Source of the DNA: Saturnia japonica
Taxonomy: Eukaryota > Arthropoda > Insecta > Lepidoptera > Saturniidae
Direction: 5' to 3'
Assembly (NCBI GenBank): GCA_033032175.1
Contig: CM065313.1
Location: 12,811,327 to 12,875,326 of the forward strand
DNA length: 64,000 nt
In this document: piece by piece, positions 11,891 through 24,525 of the stretch
How positions within the stretch are numbered: position 1 is the first letter of the stretch
How the letters are laid out: each line of letters opens with the position of its first letter
The notes under the pieces: generated by a model
What the model was told of the DNA's origin: nothing
Database searches by the model: none
What the model saw: the letters and a program-made list of their open reading frames with translations, nothing else
Position numbers and translations under genes: made by a program

Positions 11891-12073
11891 AGATATTAAT
11901 AGTTGTTTACCTATATAAACAATATTTTCTTGATATCTATATTATACAAAGTAAAGAAGTCACTAATCTCTGAATGTATTGTAATGGGATTATTGTTCCT
12001 CGATACTATTCAATAAACGCATTAATTGATAAAACAAAATAATTACAAAAATAAAAACTTTCCAGAGTATGTT

Positions 12074-12483
12074 ATATGTATTAATAAATCTGTAATTATA
12101 TCTGTACATGTCATTCTTTTTTCAAATTTCCCCATAGATATCTACTATAAAATACTCACTGATCACTAATATCAATAAAACATATTTTTTCCTGTCTAAA
12201 TTTAACTCAAAAACTGCATAACCGATTATTACGAAATGTTGTAGACGGGAAGCTAATCTCATTCCTCAGTTGATAGGCTTAAGGAATATACAAAAATACT
12301 TTTAACATTTAAAATATTATATTTTTATTAATTTTCAATCGATTTTGATGAAATTTTGTAAACGGGAGGTATTATATTTCATTCCTCAATTGAGATGGGC
12401 AATAAGAATCGTAAATAATATGAATTAAAAAGGAAAACAATTACTCCGTAATAAACGCGTGTGAAGCCGCGGGGCAACGCTAG
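12074..12483 (+). mobile_element. Non-autonomous Helitron-like element, CTAG end
   Basis: The 3' end is exact: 'gaagccgcggggcaacg' followed by CTAG (12480-12483) and T. CCGCGG just before the end is a palindrome in the position of the Helitron terminal hairpin. The left part 'attaataaatctgtaatt' matches 33458-33480, and 'gtagacgggaagc' plus 'attcctca(a/g)ttgat' recur in the 33458-34007 element. No coding capacity. Confidence 0.65.
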
Positions 12484-12950
12484 TTATATATATAAAACAG
12501 CGTATTTGTCATATTATCTCTACATTTGTAATTATTTACATTTAATTTCTCACTTAAAGAGTGGTAGAAACCTGTGTAAGATTTGTTACTGCCGCAAATC
12601 AGTATTGCTCGTGCTGCGTGTAGTCTGAAGGATGCTTCTAACTCGGCCTTCCGATGTAGCAACCTATCATAAACTAACCCCAGATATGACTGCGATCATG
12701 CTTACGATTGGTTATGGATAGGTACACCGAACGCCATTCACAAAAAAAAAAACAGACAAAGTAAACAAAATCACACGCAATAAAACAAAAATCATTATTC
12801 ATTAAAACTTAATGTTCTCTCCTATAATGATGTTCATAAGAAGCGAAAGAAATAACATAATTCTTTAACTTTTAATATTTTTTGGCCAATGGTACTAATT
12901 CATTTAAAATTTTGAACTCATAAGAAGTAAATACTCTATTTATACAACTT
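12484..12950. other. AT-rich stretch, no gene seen
   Basis: Nothing recognised. The 60-codon minus-strand frame at its start is not supported by any motif. Confidence 0.45.
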
Positions 12951-12954
12951 CAAT

Positions 12955-13195
12955 TAATACTATAAAACTCAAGAGATTGTATGTTTGAACGGGCTAATCT
13001 CTGAAACCACCAGTCAGACTTGAAGAGCCATTTTTGCATATTATATAGCCTATTTATTTAAAAAGATTATAGGCTATATAACTTCACACTGTGACTTTTC
13101 AAGGAGCGGAGCAGTAACCATCAAACAATCTAGCAAGCTGTAGGCAAGTATATGAGTGAGCGATAGACTACATGGGTGCGATGGTAAAGGTGCTA
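12955..13195 (+). mobile_element. Helitron-like fragment
   Basis: It has the same words in the same order as 1557-1790 ('ctcaagagattgt', 'gggctaatctctgaaac', 'caccagtcagact', 'atatagcctatttatt', 'ggagcggagcagtaacc', 'gcaagctgtaggcaag', 'gagcgatagactac'). The minus-strand copy at 25428-25612 carries the same right half. Neither end carries a clear TC or CTAG. Confidence 0.55.
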
Positions 13196-13257
13196 TGAAG
13201 AGTTCGCAAATACATTTAACACGGGAATAAATATGATCCATGAATACGGTTGCCATT

Positions 13258-13500
13258 CATCCCGATATATCGGGACAAAGTTGGCTCTGAAAAGTGGATG
13301 GCCAAAAATCCTGAATGAAAATGCCATATGCACTAATTGTGCAGATATTTGTTTGGAATACCTGGTCACAAAACCACTGTGGAAAGATTAATTTCATTAC
13401 AGTAGACTGATGAAAAAAATCGCCTGCAGCTGAATTCCGTGAGTGTATCAAGTGCTATTGACTTGCGAAACATGGAATGAATGTGAATGGCACGGAGCTT
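13258..13500 (+). pseudogene. Possible hAT-type transposase C-terminal remnant
   Basis: One plus-strand frame, interrupted by several stops, reads ...TTVERLISLQ (stop) TDEKNRLQLNSVSV... between about 13378 and 13440. The pattern 'ERxxSL ... TDE(K/R)NRL' resembles the dimerisation region at the C terminus of hAT-family transposases. The upstream part (IPGHKT) also fits loosely. The match is short and by memory of the family pattern only, and stops occur throughout. Alternatively it is unrelated. The minus-strand 64-codon frame here is a shadow. Confidence 0.3.
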
Positions 13501-13504
13501 TAAA

Positions 13505-14755
13505 AACATATCAAATGGCAGAGAGAATGACTTATAATTGTAAATTTTTCAGCAAAAATAAGAGCAAACCACGTCTAACATTGATATGTATATTATAATT
13601 TGTGAATAAATAATTATTTTTATTTTCCCTTTGCGTTCCGACGTGAATCTAGCCATTTGTGGCAATCTTATCCATGAACTATATATTTAACATGTGCTGT
13701 TCTGGTTTCTCTGGTTCTGGATTATTTCATGTCTATATGAAGACATCCATTATTAGATGATAATTAACTTAAAGAAATAAACACATAAATGTAAAAATAG
13801 CAGTTTGAATTATTATCTTTTTCTATATTCTGGTTGTAGAATCAATTTTATATTTTTAAGCTTTGAATAATATAATTTTATGTTTAAATACGTTGAAGTC
13901 TAAGACCTGGTGACATATTCATAGTTTTCATGAAGCCACTAGTTATTTGTATTTTATTCTTGTTTTACTACGCAACAAACGATCATGTCCTCAAAGTTAA
14001 TACTTCTGCAATATTGTTGCAAATTGTTGCCATTTACGTCATAAATTGAGGGACCAGTGATGTGACTTAGTGACACGTGATATGTCAATGCAACGCTATA
14101 ATGGATATCGTAACTTGTAATTATTAACAGCAATTATAGTTGACGGCATTTCACACGTGTAAAATTGTACCGGCAATTTGTATACTACGTGTTTGTAGAG
14201 GCATCACTTTTAATCGTTTGAGTAACTAATATGAAGTGGTTATCATCGCGTAAATTAAAAATTAGATCTTAACACAAAATATAAATAATATTAAAAAAAA
14301 AAAAATACATTATTTATTACAATGTAATTTAATTTAACATAAATAACATTATATATAACTTAATTTAATTAAATGTACATTTCATTGATTACTTGATTTA
14401 TCAATTTTTAATTTAAGCAACTATTATAAAAATAAATGTAGATAACGCAACTTTAGATTAACAAATGTTCGGACATGGTTGCCAAAATGTTTGTTATTCA
14501 TTTTTTGTCGCGGTCACCTTCATGTAGACACCTAGACTTGTGGATTACAGACATGTCAGCCATAATTTTGTCGAATAATTTAGCATAAACGCGTGACAAA
14601 GCAAAATGATCATACAAAAAATCTCTAAAGTAGTCGTTACATAACGTCTAACTACGATTACGACATTTGTTTGTCTTACTTCATATTAATACTAAGAAAC
14701 GGAAATATCTAATATTTTAATTAATCATTTATTAAGTCCCTGAGCATATTAATAT
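13505..14755. other. AT-rich stretch, no gene seen
   Basis: Contains long runs of TTAA/TTTAATT words (about 14320-14420). No coding or repeat boundary recognised. Confidence 0.5.
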
Positions 14756-14761
14756 TTTTAT

Positions 14762-14990
14762 ACAAACCAAGCTGGCAACAAGCGTACCTGATGTTAAGTA
14801 GCTACCATAGTCTATGGACAAATGTTCCCGACCTTGAACCCCTTTCTCCAAGGAGCTCTGGAAACTCTACCTACTCAACGCAGGAGAAACAACACAAGGT
14901 TATTTGGCTGCGATCTTCTGTAGGTGGTATTTCACCAGTCGGACTGTCTTAAAGAGAGGTAGGCACAAAGAATTCTCTTTGATGATTTCT
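14762..14990 (+). repeat. Family A copy
   Basis: Ordered words 'agctggcaacaagcgtacc', 'tgatgttaagtagctacc', 'ccgaccttgaacccc', 'ccaaggagctctgg', 'ggctgcgatcttctgtagg' and 'ccagtcggactgtc' match the copies at 19885 and 32050. Sense orientation is the same in all five copies in this window. Confidence 0.6.
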
Positions 14991-15334
14991 CTCTACTTCT
15001 TGGGCCATTTACCCTTGAGCGAGTATCCGAAGAATACTTTAAAAGTTAATAAAGTTTAAATGTCGTAAATAATAATAAATATTCCATATAACACATACGG
15101 AAACACTTTCAAATGTATACATGAACTGTACTACATCAATAATGGCATTAAGGGGTAAATCCTTTTTTGCATGTACATATTAAAATGGTAGAAACCTATG
15201 CAAGGTTCATAGTGGGAACACCATATTCTATACACTTAAAGAGAAGATGGTTATACCTACCCAGGTATAATATGTATCATTGTATATTATACTTAAATTA
15301 TTCTACAAAAGAAGCATTTTTTATATAGTAACTC

Positions 15335-15445
15335 GGCAAATTGACGGAACCGTTTCTGATGGTAAGCATAGTACAATCAAAACACAACGACGACCATGTG
15401 ATCGGCAATCCCTCGGCAGTCGCCGCCAACATTCCGGCCTAAATA
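15335..15445 (-). repeat. Family D fragment D2
   Basis: 'tgatggtaagcatagtacaa' followed by 'acacaacg(a/g)cgaccat' is shared with 31255-31300 and 43885-43920. These lie next to the family-D unit in those copies, so this is one edge of the family. Confidence 0.45.
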
Positions 15446-15678
15446 GCATTATATATAAATAAATAATTGTAGATTCTTTCTTACTGTTGAGCTAGTCCAC
15501 AAAGAGATCACAAAGTCTTAATCTAAAGTCAAAGTTACCACCAACGATATAGAGATCAGTGAAATATTTTACAACTATATTCAGAAGTGCATGGTGGTAG
15601 CGCCTGGCTAGAAATCGATCTCAACTTGAAAATCTGTCACCAAGCAACAATAAATTCTAGCTGCATTTATAAGACAGT

Positions 15679-15699
15679 CCCCCCCCCCCCCCCCCCCCC
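15679..15699 (+). repeat. Mononucleotide run C(21)
   Basis: Twenty-one uninterrupted cytosines. This is long for an AT-rich insect genome and is prone to replication slippage and to sequencing or assembly error, so its true length is uncertain. Confidence 0.9.
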
Positions 15700-15704
15700 A
15701 TTAG

Positions 15705-17450
15705 GCTAAGAGTACTTAATATCAAGAGAGATTATGGCCAAGCATAAATTTAACATATTACTATATCTATGTGGCCAAGCGCTACTATAAAAAAACACAT
15801 ATGTACCTAATTCGTCTACTAGCATAGAAAACAACAATAATTTTAAAGACAAGAATACGTCTTTCAGAAGCATCTGTCTGTGCAAGATTACAATCAGAAT
15901 GATTTACGTGTATTGATTTATAGAAACAAAGTAATAAAGAGTTGCTAGTTGCTACTATTTCAACATGCTAACGATTAATTGGCCACCCAGAAAGAGAACG
16001 CTTCCTCGTTCATTTTTATGTTGTTTGTTACTTAAACTTAATTACTTACATTGTCGGAAGACTGTTAATATTTTGTATTAAATGCAATTTTGAATATTTC
16101 TTCTAAAGAAATGTTTCTTTATTTTATTTTTATTAAAATACTTTTGTATAAAATATCAGCCCCATGGAACAGTTACCGTGTTTTACAATTAATAAAAATA
16201 CAATACATATAAAAATATCTAAGGGAAAAGAAAAAAAGAACAATAACATAGAATCTAACACACACCAAGAACCACAAAATTATTACAAATAACTACACAT
16301 CAATGTGAAAAGAACCATGATGGCCTCCTCACTGGCAGGGCTTGACAACAAATCATGAAACATGCCAATGTCACGAATGTTCAAATTAAGAGTTCTCTTC
16401 AATTGTATTTTTATTTGAGATGAAGTAGTGAAAGGTCAAAAAAGTAAGAAAGGTATGATAGACATACTACAAACAATATTTACATGTTATGGTCCAATGG
16501 GAACGAGAGGGGGACCTAAACTGTGCAATGGGCATATGACATAAAAAAACTATTAGGGAGAAATGGCAATTTGAAGCCAAAGACTGAGACCGCTGGAACA
16601 CTTTGGAGGAGACCTTCACACTCACGTGAGGGGCTATTGTTTGCATTATAACGACGCATGAGCTTACTAATTCCTATCAAAACATCTGTTCTCGGTTTCT
16701 TCCGAGAGGTACCTACCGAGATATATGACAATCTCACTTTTCATTAAAATCTTGGAACTTTGAAATTAACTTGAACTCGATTAAATTGCGTAACATTCTT
16801 GAACCACTACAGTATTCTTATTTCTAGTTTGTATCCTATATGTCCTTAACTACACAATTCTAAGACAGTAAGTTTAATCAAAATATTAACCGATTGTGTT
16901 GTAAGAAGTTCTACATCGTTACTACAGCCACACAGTATATAAATAATATATTTTTCTTTTGCCTTTTAAGTTGAATTATGACCCGTTGCATTTCACAATA
17001 ACAAATTGAATGCACATAATTTATTCCATATATGTAGGTACATTTAACAGAAAAGTGAAGCAAACCGTTGAAAACAATTTTAATTATGTTTTCATGGTCA
17101 AATGCAATGTCCCTTCAAAATAGTTGGCACATAACAATTCAAGCAAAGGTCAGGTCAGCGTTGTTCGTGTATAGAAGTAAATTACAAGATTATTGCATTC
17201 TCTCGTTTTACACCTAGGTATTTGTTTTTAGTAAAATAAATCACCACACTGCGTCGTTGATCCGATTGTAATAAATGTAACATAGATTGTTACAATTCAC
17301 AGATATATACAAAGCGCAATGACGTCAACGCTGGGAGTCTAAAAAAATCATAGGCCTGGCCACGGTTAGAATCGGTGTCAGTTTGGATTGAACGTTTTCT
17401 GGGTTTGGCATCAAGCGCACCATAAACCACTTATGTAATTATCTTTTTTA
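15705..17450. other. AT-rich stretch, no gene seen
   Basis: No recognisable coding. A perfect CRE-type octamer TGACGTCA lies at about 17320-17327. The minus-strand frame at 16516-16737 is unrecognised. Confidence 0.5.
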
Positions 17451-17454
17451 TTGT

Positions 17455-17815
17455 ATTACGACAAAGCGACAGCGCAGTGCCGGAGGGTAACCACTAATCA
17501 CAGTATCTATAATTTAAAAAAACAATGGCAACCAAGAGCTTCACAATCTATCGTTGGCATTCCCTGTCATGCTGGTCTGCAAACCTCTCGACAAATGGAT
17601 ATTCACTAGACACTAGCTGATCCCGAAACGCAAGCCACAAGAGAGTAACAGAAGACGACGATCGAGTCTGGTACAGATCCCTACCAACCCGCTTGATTCC
17701 TGGATACAGCAGCCGATCCCAAAGAACGTAGAACGCTTAAACGTATGGCGGCGCGGTGTAGCGGTCACTATCGCGGGTGTATTTTAATCGCGATCTAGTC
17801 GGACGAAATTATGTA
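17455..17815 (-). repeat. Family D copy D3 (tandem dimer)
   Basis: Two related units follow each other. One reads 'ggatattcact...gctgatcccgaaacgc' (about 17597-17632) and the other 'ggatacagcagccgatccc' (about 17702-17720), spaced about 105 bp. Between them is 'ctggtacagatccctaccaa', the complement of the text seen in D6 at 35690-35712. G+C is higher than in the flanks. Confidence 0.5.
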
Positions 17816-18492
17816 TAATAATTATTTTAGTAAGTAAAAACCCGCGACTTCATTTGCGGTGTTTATTAACACCACGGCAATAAAACATATCGCTGAACAA
17901 CTACTCAAACTAGTGTATATTAAAATCATAGTTTCTTGAAACTTTATTAACTTTTAAATGAATTTATCGTGATATTTTTTTTACATAACAACCAAGTATC
18001 TAAGTAGTAAAAAGAAATTGTTCAAAATCTATTCAGTGGATTTTGCGTGATGCGCGCACAACGGCAAACCTAACTTCACTTCATTCAAATAGATAGGTCA
18101 ATCTGGTCCTTTAAATACTTACGTTACACTATTTTAGGGATAGAAGAACACTTGTGCGCGATGACGCCAACTAAATGCCCACCAGGTAAATGCTGCAACA
18201 TATCAGTGTGACTATGTTTGGAGAGTTGCGTATTAGCATCAGTCTGTAGATTTGCGAAGCTGATGTGATGGAAAATTGGCAACGACTCGACAATCGACAT
18301 GTTACCTGGTGAGGTGACTCAATGGTAACTGGTGTTTTTGTACCGCATCCTATTCTGGTCACTGCACTGAACATTAGGTTTTGCACAATTATTTATGACA
18401 GCAGGAATTGCTGACCATAACAATAATTTAAGCTAAAATTTTGAAATACAGTAGAAAATAAAAGTAATGTAGCATATCAGGATTTATTAAAT

Positions 18493-18641
18493 GGAGATTA
18501 CCCGGAACAAACAGACAGACAAAAATTTTATAAATTGGTTCTTTGTTATAGGTGTCATATATACATACTTTCATATGCATTTAGTAAAAAGCTGTTATTT
18601 TGATATTACAACAGACACTTCAATTTTATTAATTATATAGA
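18493..18641 (-). mobile_element. Helitron fragment (5' end part)
   Basis: The inverted copy of the 8414-8886 element runs from 'ggagattacccggaacaaac' to '...attaattatatagat'. It holds the TC-bearing 5' end and the (GTCT)n marker; the CTAG end is missing. Confidence 0.65.
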
Positions 18642-18789
18642 TGTTGCCAATTATTTGGAATTTTAGGACACGCCTTTTATCAATATGCATGTATAAAAAA
18701 TGTAAACTAATAAATGATTAATTTAATGTATAATTAGGTATACTTGTCACATATAAGAATTGCTTTGGCTTGCCTTTCCTGTTTGCCTT

Positions 18790-18804
18790 TGTGTGTGTGT
18801 GTGT
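18790..18804 (+). repeat. (TG)n microsatellite
   Basis: About seven TG units. An ordinary dinucleotide repeat. Confidence 0.85.
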
Positions 18805-18950
18805 AAAATTAATTACCCTATAAGGGCAGAGAAGAGATTCGCACAGTAGCATTTTTATGTCATAACGACGATGAATCAAGTCATAAACGGAAGCGAATAC
18901 ACCGTATTATTTACTTACTACCACTACTATATTGTTTAGTATATAGAAAA

Positions 18951-19275
18951 CTAGCTGTGCCCCACGGTTTCGCCCACCCATCAAACTCCGCGCTGCTAAC
19001 GCACCTGTGTTACCATAATTGTTCTTCCCACAAGAACAAATTATTTTAATTTTTCATTATCTTCTTAACTATGTGTCCAAATAGCAAAATTTAATTTAAT
19101 AAAATAGTCTTTATGATGAAGTTACTTTTATTTGTAAGGATTAATAAGCCATGTCTGAAAATAACGCCTAAAAGTCACTTATTAATTTTCAACAAATCTT
19201 TGTCACAAACTACCTTATTGTGGCTTATGAATAAAAGATAAAAGATTTAAATCGAATCTATCACTTATCATCAAG
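18951..19275 (-). mobile_element. Non-autonomous Helitron-like element
   Basis: Read on the minus strand the element ends in CTAG (18951-18954), preceded by a CCGTGGGGC-type word, the Helitron 3' hairpin region. Its body ('tttggacacatag', 'cttcatcataaagac', 'catggcttatt', 'gccacaataaggta') recurs on the plus strand at 25945-26135. Confidence 0.6.
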
Positions 19276-19364
19276 TTAAAAATATTTATCCAATCCAATA
19301 GCACTTTACATTATAAATCTTAATTGTCTTTTTTAACTTAAACCACACTCTGTGAACGACAATA

Positions 19365-19500
19365 AAGGCTATCAGAATTGGTCCGAGTTGGACCGGTGTC
19401 GCCGGTTCTGCTTGGTCGCGTGCTAGCGTCACTTTAAGAACACCCTTCGACACCTCAGCACCATCGAAAAACTGATAATTACTGGTAAGTTATGAACGAT
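19365..19500 (+). other. Non-repeat mixed-composition patch with splice donor
   Basis: A G+C-rich island with two overlapping 5 bp hairpins (ggtcc..ggacc and accgg..ccggt, about 19380-19408) followed by a consensus donor CTG|GTAAGT at 19485-19490. It could be a non-coding exon. No start codon and no protein recognised. Confidence 0.2.
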
Positions 19501-19884
19501 GATGGCCGCCTGTCATAATTAATATGGATTCACTGGTTGTACTTTTTTTTTATAGAAGAACAGAAAAATATTATTATTCTGTCATTTAAAAATATGCATA
19601 AACAAAATAAACAACAACAATTATTTACGGAACTTGTATTAAAATAACACAGTTTAAAGAAGAAATAATCAAAACAAATTATAATAAAACAAAAATATAA
19701 ACAAAAACATTCAATTACATAATTTACCAAATCTCTAGGACGAAATAGTGAAACAAGTTAGCGACTAACTCGTAATAATATGACGTTATTTTTTATCACG
19801 AAAAGTTTTTTTTTTCAAATAAACTTCCGTATCAACGAGTAACAAGTTATATAATTTTTAACTTTAAACTATAGATTGTTTAAT

Positions 19885-20060
19885 ACTACAAAGTTAGCAA
19901 ACAAACATACGCCCCACCTGATGGTAAGTAGCTACCGTAGTCTATGAACACTTGTAATACAATAGGTATAACTAGCGCGTTGCCGACCTTGAACCCCACC
20001 ACCCCAAGGAGCTCTGAAAACCCTACCTACGCCCCGCAGAAACACAACATAGATTCCACA
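19885..20060 (+). repeat. Family A copy
   Basis: 'tagcaaacaaacatacgccc', 'cacctgatggtaagtagcta', 'gcgcgttgccgacc' and 'ccaaggagctctg' follow in order. It is the best-preserved left half of the family in this window. Confidence 0.65.
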
Positions 20061-20454
20061 ATAGCACCATAACCATTGTGTAAAGTATAACAACCAATTT
20101 CAAAATCGCTTTGATAATTAAAATGCTAATTAATCTATAAAATATATATCAACATATTCGTTTTGCATGCGTATACTTTATAATTATAATCTTATTGTCT
20201 TTAAAACAATATATTTATTCTAAGTACGCGCTGGTTACTGAATGTAAATAGTTCCTAAGAATGGCTTGGATTAATGGGTATGAAGTAATTGATTGTGAGA
20301 ATGATCAGACAATAATCAGTAGAGTAGGACAGTGGACATTGCTGATGCGGCCTCGCTTCGCGAATCGTCTGCTTAATGCTTAATCGGGTCGAGCGTTCAA
20401 TGTCACTAACGTCACGTGTGTTGCAAGTTATAGACGTCGCTTGTAGCGATTGCA

Positions 20455-20544
20455 CTATTTTAAGCGCTCGCCTCCAAGCCATGATGTTGTAAAAGCAGTC
20501 TGAGGCTCCTATGGCTAACAGTATAGTCAGATAGAAAAAAAAGT
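20455..20544 (+). mobile_element. Family C retroposon fragment C1, poly(A) end
   Basis: It has 'gcgctcgcctccaagcc', a decayed 'gaagctgtaaaagc' and 'ggctaacagtatagtcagat' followed by A(8). The family ends in poly(A); see 27715-28184 for the best copy. It is 5' truncated. Confidence 0.6.
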
Positions 20545-20559
20545 GTTTGATAGCTTTCT

Positions 20560-23330
20560 TTTTGCTTTCCCGATTCATTTGAAAACATCTTAAATATACT
20601 TTAAATAATTATGTTGTCATCAGTTTCACTGTTTCAAACCTTGAATTATATGTATGTATTATCTTAATTTTTATTTAAATAAACATTATCTTTTTTAAAG
20701 GAAACTTAAAAGATTAATGCGTAAATGCAAATGTAAATGCGTATTCTATACACATTTTTGGAAAATATTTTAGTACAACAAAAAGAAAATTATTTAATTT
20801 TAAATATTATATTCATTAAATAAAGTTACCGTTTTTGTTCTAAGCTTGAAGTGGGTTGCATAAAAATAAAACATATTCTACAAATTCCTAGGTGTAACAC
20901 AACTGTTAAATTGTACAAGTTTTGATACGATTGGGTAATCGCTACAGTTTGCAACATAGGCCAGTCGAGAACCGGCAATGCTGCAAGGTATTGTGACGTT
21001 AAACACAAGACCAAGATTGCTTCCTCAGATACTATCTATAAACGCTACTTAAAGACGTTTAAGTAAACGATGGCGTCAACATATAAAAAAATTACCAAAC
21101 TATTGTTCTCGAGTGTGAATAATTTTGTTGAATAAGAACATATAATTATATTTTTATAAACCGGTTTTGTTATTTAGTTAATGTTTTTGAGGCTGGCGGA
21201 AATTCTATAATTTATAAAAACAAAGTATGAAAGATGTGAAATATTATAATTAAATATTCGGCCTTGTTCTATGTAGATAAAGAATTATACTTAAAAATTA
21301 TAATAATATATTTGTATATTTTTCCACTTTTTAAATAGATTGCCAAACTATGGGCTATATGGTATATTTGCTATTTGATAGGTAAGTAATTGTTCATTAT
21401 TTATTTGTTCCAATACACTATCGCCAATCATGTGCCGACGAGCACTATGGAATTTAACTTCGGACGCTATACAAAATTTTTTGTGCAATGATAAATTGAT
21501 ATTAATTAAAAATAGAAACAAATAATAAAATCTATGACATATTCGTTAACTTTGAAGTGGATTGATTATTCTGAAGTATGTAAAAAAATATCATATGTAC
21601 ATATTGTAAATTGTTATAATTTTATTGTAGATACAATTTGTTCTATTTCAAAATGCTTCACAAATGACTTCTGACGTCATTGACGCGTTACAATTTTCCT
21701 GTTCTATTAGATAACAATCTACGTATGTCATTACATACGAGTGTGATGTTATAGTGGAAAATTTAACGTTTAATAATGAACTGGGATGATCTTAAAATAG
21801 CTGTTCGTATCCTCTTCAAGTAGGTACTTGTAAGTTTTTATTACTTGATGGGTTTATTAATATTAACTCCGTAGATATTCAGTTATCAACTTACAGTAAC
21901 AGAAATTCTTTAGAAGAATTTCCCGACATCCTGTACTGACAAATCGTTTTAATTCACATCACGAATTAAGGTATTTATTATTTCTAATCAACTCTCGTTA
22001 TTGATACGTTTACAAAATCACATGTCTTGTTTATTCAGTAACCAACTAGGGAGGTAGTTTTATAGGTGCGTCTCAGACACACGTGTCAAATTACACTCAA
22101 TATTGCACATAACCACCTCAGAATTAGCCAGCATACCGTGCATCATAATAAATCAACGCTTCTAGTGTATTGAGGACAAATCCGACCTAAGAAAGGTAAA
22201 TGCCTCAATGCTAGGTTGTTAGCGAGCGCCAGAGCCGCCAGAGGTCGACCGTTCTAACGCGGCGGCCGACCCCGAAACTATTTACTAATGCACTAACAGA
22301 CTAATGCTTGTCTCTTTTTGTTTATTTTTTGTGAAGGCAGTGAGTAATCTTGTTTTTAATAAATATGCTAAATGCATTCAAAACGTCCGCAGGAGAAAAA
22401 TATCATAATTATATTAATGAGAATTATTTGTTTGAAAATGTGTAACAAGCTATACCTACCTACTTTAAGAACTTCACTAATTGCTTTACCTGTGTATATA
22501 ATCTTAGATGCTTATTCATTATGCATGTTATGTTTGTTTCTAATCTCAAATAACGTTATTAATTATCAATACACAAAAGAATAAGATTAGGCAACTTAAT
22601 AGGTAGTATCTAGGAAATTATAAGGATAAATTTAACTATATTAACAAAATTTAATCGTGGTTCATTTCGATTGCGAAATTTCGACGGTTATGTTTAAATA
22701 AGCGAATGCAGAGGGCCTACCGCGAATAACAGTCTCGACCTAGATACGGCATGCTACTCACATTTTTATGCTGTTTTAAGTCTAGTTAATAGTTAATACT
22801 TAACTACAAATAACAAACATACGCCATCAGACTGATCTGCCTACCTTATTAAACTAAATTAAAATAACAATGATCTAAGGGTTGTCGCGATGTCAGTGCT
22901 AATGGAAGGATTATTAATCAGTAAATTATGAGAATTTATTTTATTGACGGGAATACGTCTTTGAAATTTCTTTCACAGTGGGAGGTAATTCAAAAAACGA
23001 ATGATAACAAAATCGGGGGATACAGTTTAGTGTTGCAGCTACATATCATCTCCATCCAAAATTTAACTACACCACTGGATAGCTAAAGGACCAAAGAATT
23101 CGTTGCACTAAAGTGAGGACTGTGACGCATCGCATGCCGTGGAGGGGGAAGCGCCGCCATTTTGAAGTAATTTTGCAGCATTTTGAGATTTTCTTTTATT
23201 ATATTTTTTGACTTGGAGAAGCTACCATTTAAGTTTCAATCGTCAGCTGTCGCCAAAATCTATCGATTACATATATATAAATAATTAGTGTAAAATAGTT
23301 ACAGTAAACATAAATGGTGTTTAAGTAGAA
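20560..23330. other. AT-rich stretch, no gene seen
   Basis: No recognisable coding region. A G+C-richer spot at about 22215-22275 is unassigned. A CRE-type octamer TGACGTCA lies at about 21672-21679. A short family-A trace is near 22805-22840. Confidence 0.45.
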
Positions 23331-23337
23331 ATATATA

Positions 23338-24090
23338 ATGTCGGCCTATACGCGTCAAAAATTTAAATACGGAGATCTTACACGGTTGGAAAGGGCTTCT
23401 CAAGAACAATCGAATGATACCAATAAAACATCATATGATCAAGTGAAATAGTACCGGAAACGTAAAAGAATAAATGTGGCTGAACGGATCAACAACGACG
23501 CGGAATTCATCATGGGTATGGAGTGTGTGTGTGTGACCGTTTTGCTGAGAGGGATTTCTTTGGTCGCGCGTAATTTTGAATGCGTGATATATATATATAT
23601 ATATATATCTTCTATTGTATTCATTTAAATGGTGAACCAGAAAGTACAATTTTAATCTACATTAAATGCCCAAGTTAACTAACAAATTTATCTAGATAAA
23701 TATTGATACTGAATTGGAGAAAATAGTTTCGTAAATAACATTTTTTTTAATTTTAAAAATAAAAATATGCAATTGCGATTTTTTCTTTAGGATTTTTGAA
23801 AAACTATAATTATTTAATACATACATTGTTTTCATAAGGTTTCGCCAGCGTAAGCCATGTAAGCGCCCGAAAATCATGTTTTGACGAATTAACTAATTGT
23901 ATTTTATCTACTATACAAACACTTAATTGGAATGTATTATGTATACAAACCTTCTGTAAAAAAATCTCTAATTTATAGTGACAACCGCATTAAAATCCGT
24001 TGCGTAGTTTAAAAGATCTAAGCGTAGGAGGAACAGACGGCGGGAAGCGACTTTTTTACTTTATACTATGTATTGATTGAGTGATGATTG
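23338..24090 (-). mobile_element. Helitron-like element (copy of 56566-57150)
   Basis: Shared words with 56566-57150, in the same order: 'ggatttctttggtcgcgcgt', 'ttgaatgcgtgatat', 'gccagcgtaagccatgtaag', 'tctactatacaa', 'ccgcattaaaatccgttgcg' and 'tatactatgtattga'. The other copy ends in CTAG on the minus strand, so the sense is minus. Its left ~150 bp is not shared and opens a plus-strand frame (23338-23451, 37 codons) that continues after one TAG with YRKRKRINVAERINNDAEF. I do not recognise that protein. Confidence 0.5.
23587..23608. repeat. (AT)11 microsatellite
   Basis: Eleven AT units inside the Helitron-like element; the homologous position at 56800 has no such run, so it expanded in this copy. 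Confidence 0.85.
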
Positions 24091-24319
24091 ATATCGATGA
24101 TGATAATATAGAAAATATTACCTATTACGCACACGTATTCACACACAACACACGGCCGTGTCCATGGCACAGCTAAACCCCATTATTTTATTCATTGGTA
24201 TACGTTCTAATCGATGCAGCAAAATAACATGAACAGAATTATGGGAAATTTAGGTTACGCGTTCACTTAATGTACCTACTTTACAAATGCAATTTACACA
24301 AGACAATTTTTAACAAAAG

Positions 24320-24525
24320 AAACCAAGTTCAAGGATTTTGAGGAGTTTCCTGGTGTATCATCGAAATCGAAGGTCCAACGCCAATGAATTTAAAATAGGA
24401 CCACCTTTTCCAACGAAAAAAGAGTCATCTAAATTGGTTCATAAACAAAAAAGTTACATCCATATAAAGTTATATACAGTAGAATTGAGAAACTCCTTTT
24501 TTGAAGTCAGTTAAAATACAGTTGA
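24320..24525 (+). repeat. Family F dispersed repeat
   Basis: 'gtatcatcgaaatcgaaggt', 'gtcatctaaattggttcata' and 'attgagaaactccttttttg' recur in the same order at 45220-45352. The family is a short non-coding repeat; no terminal structure is clear. Confidence 0.55.
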
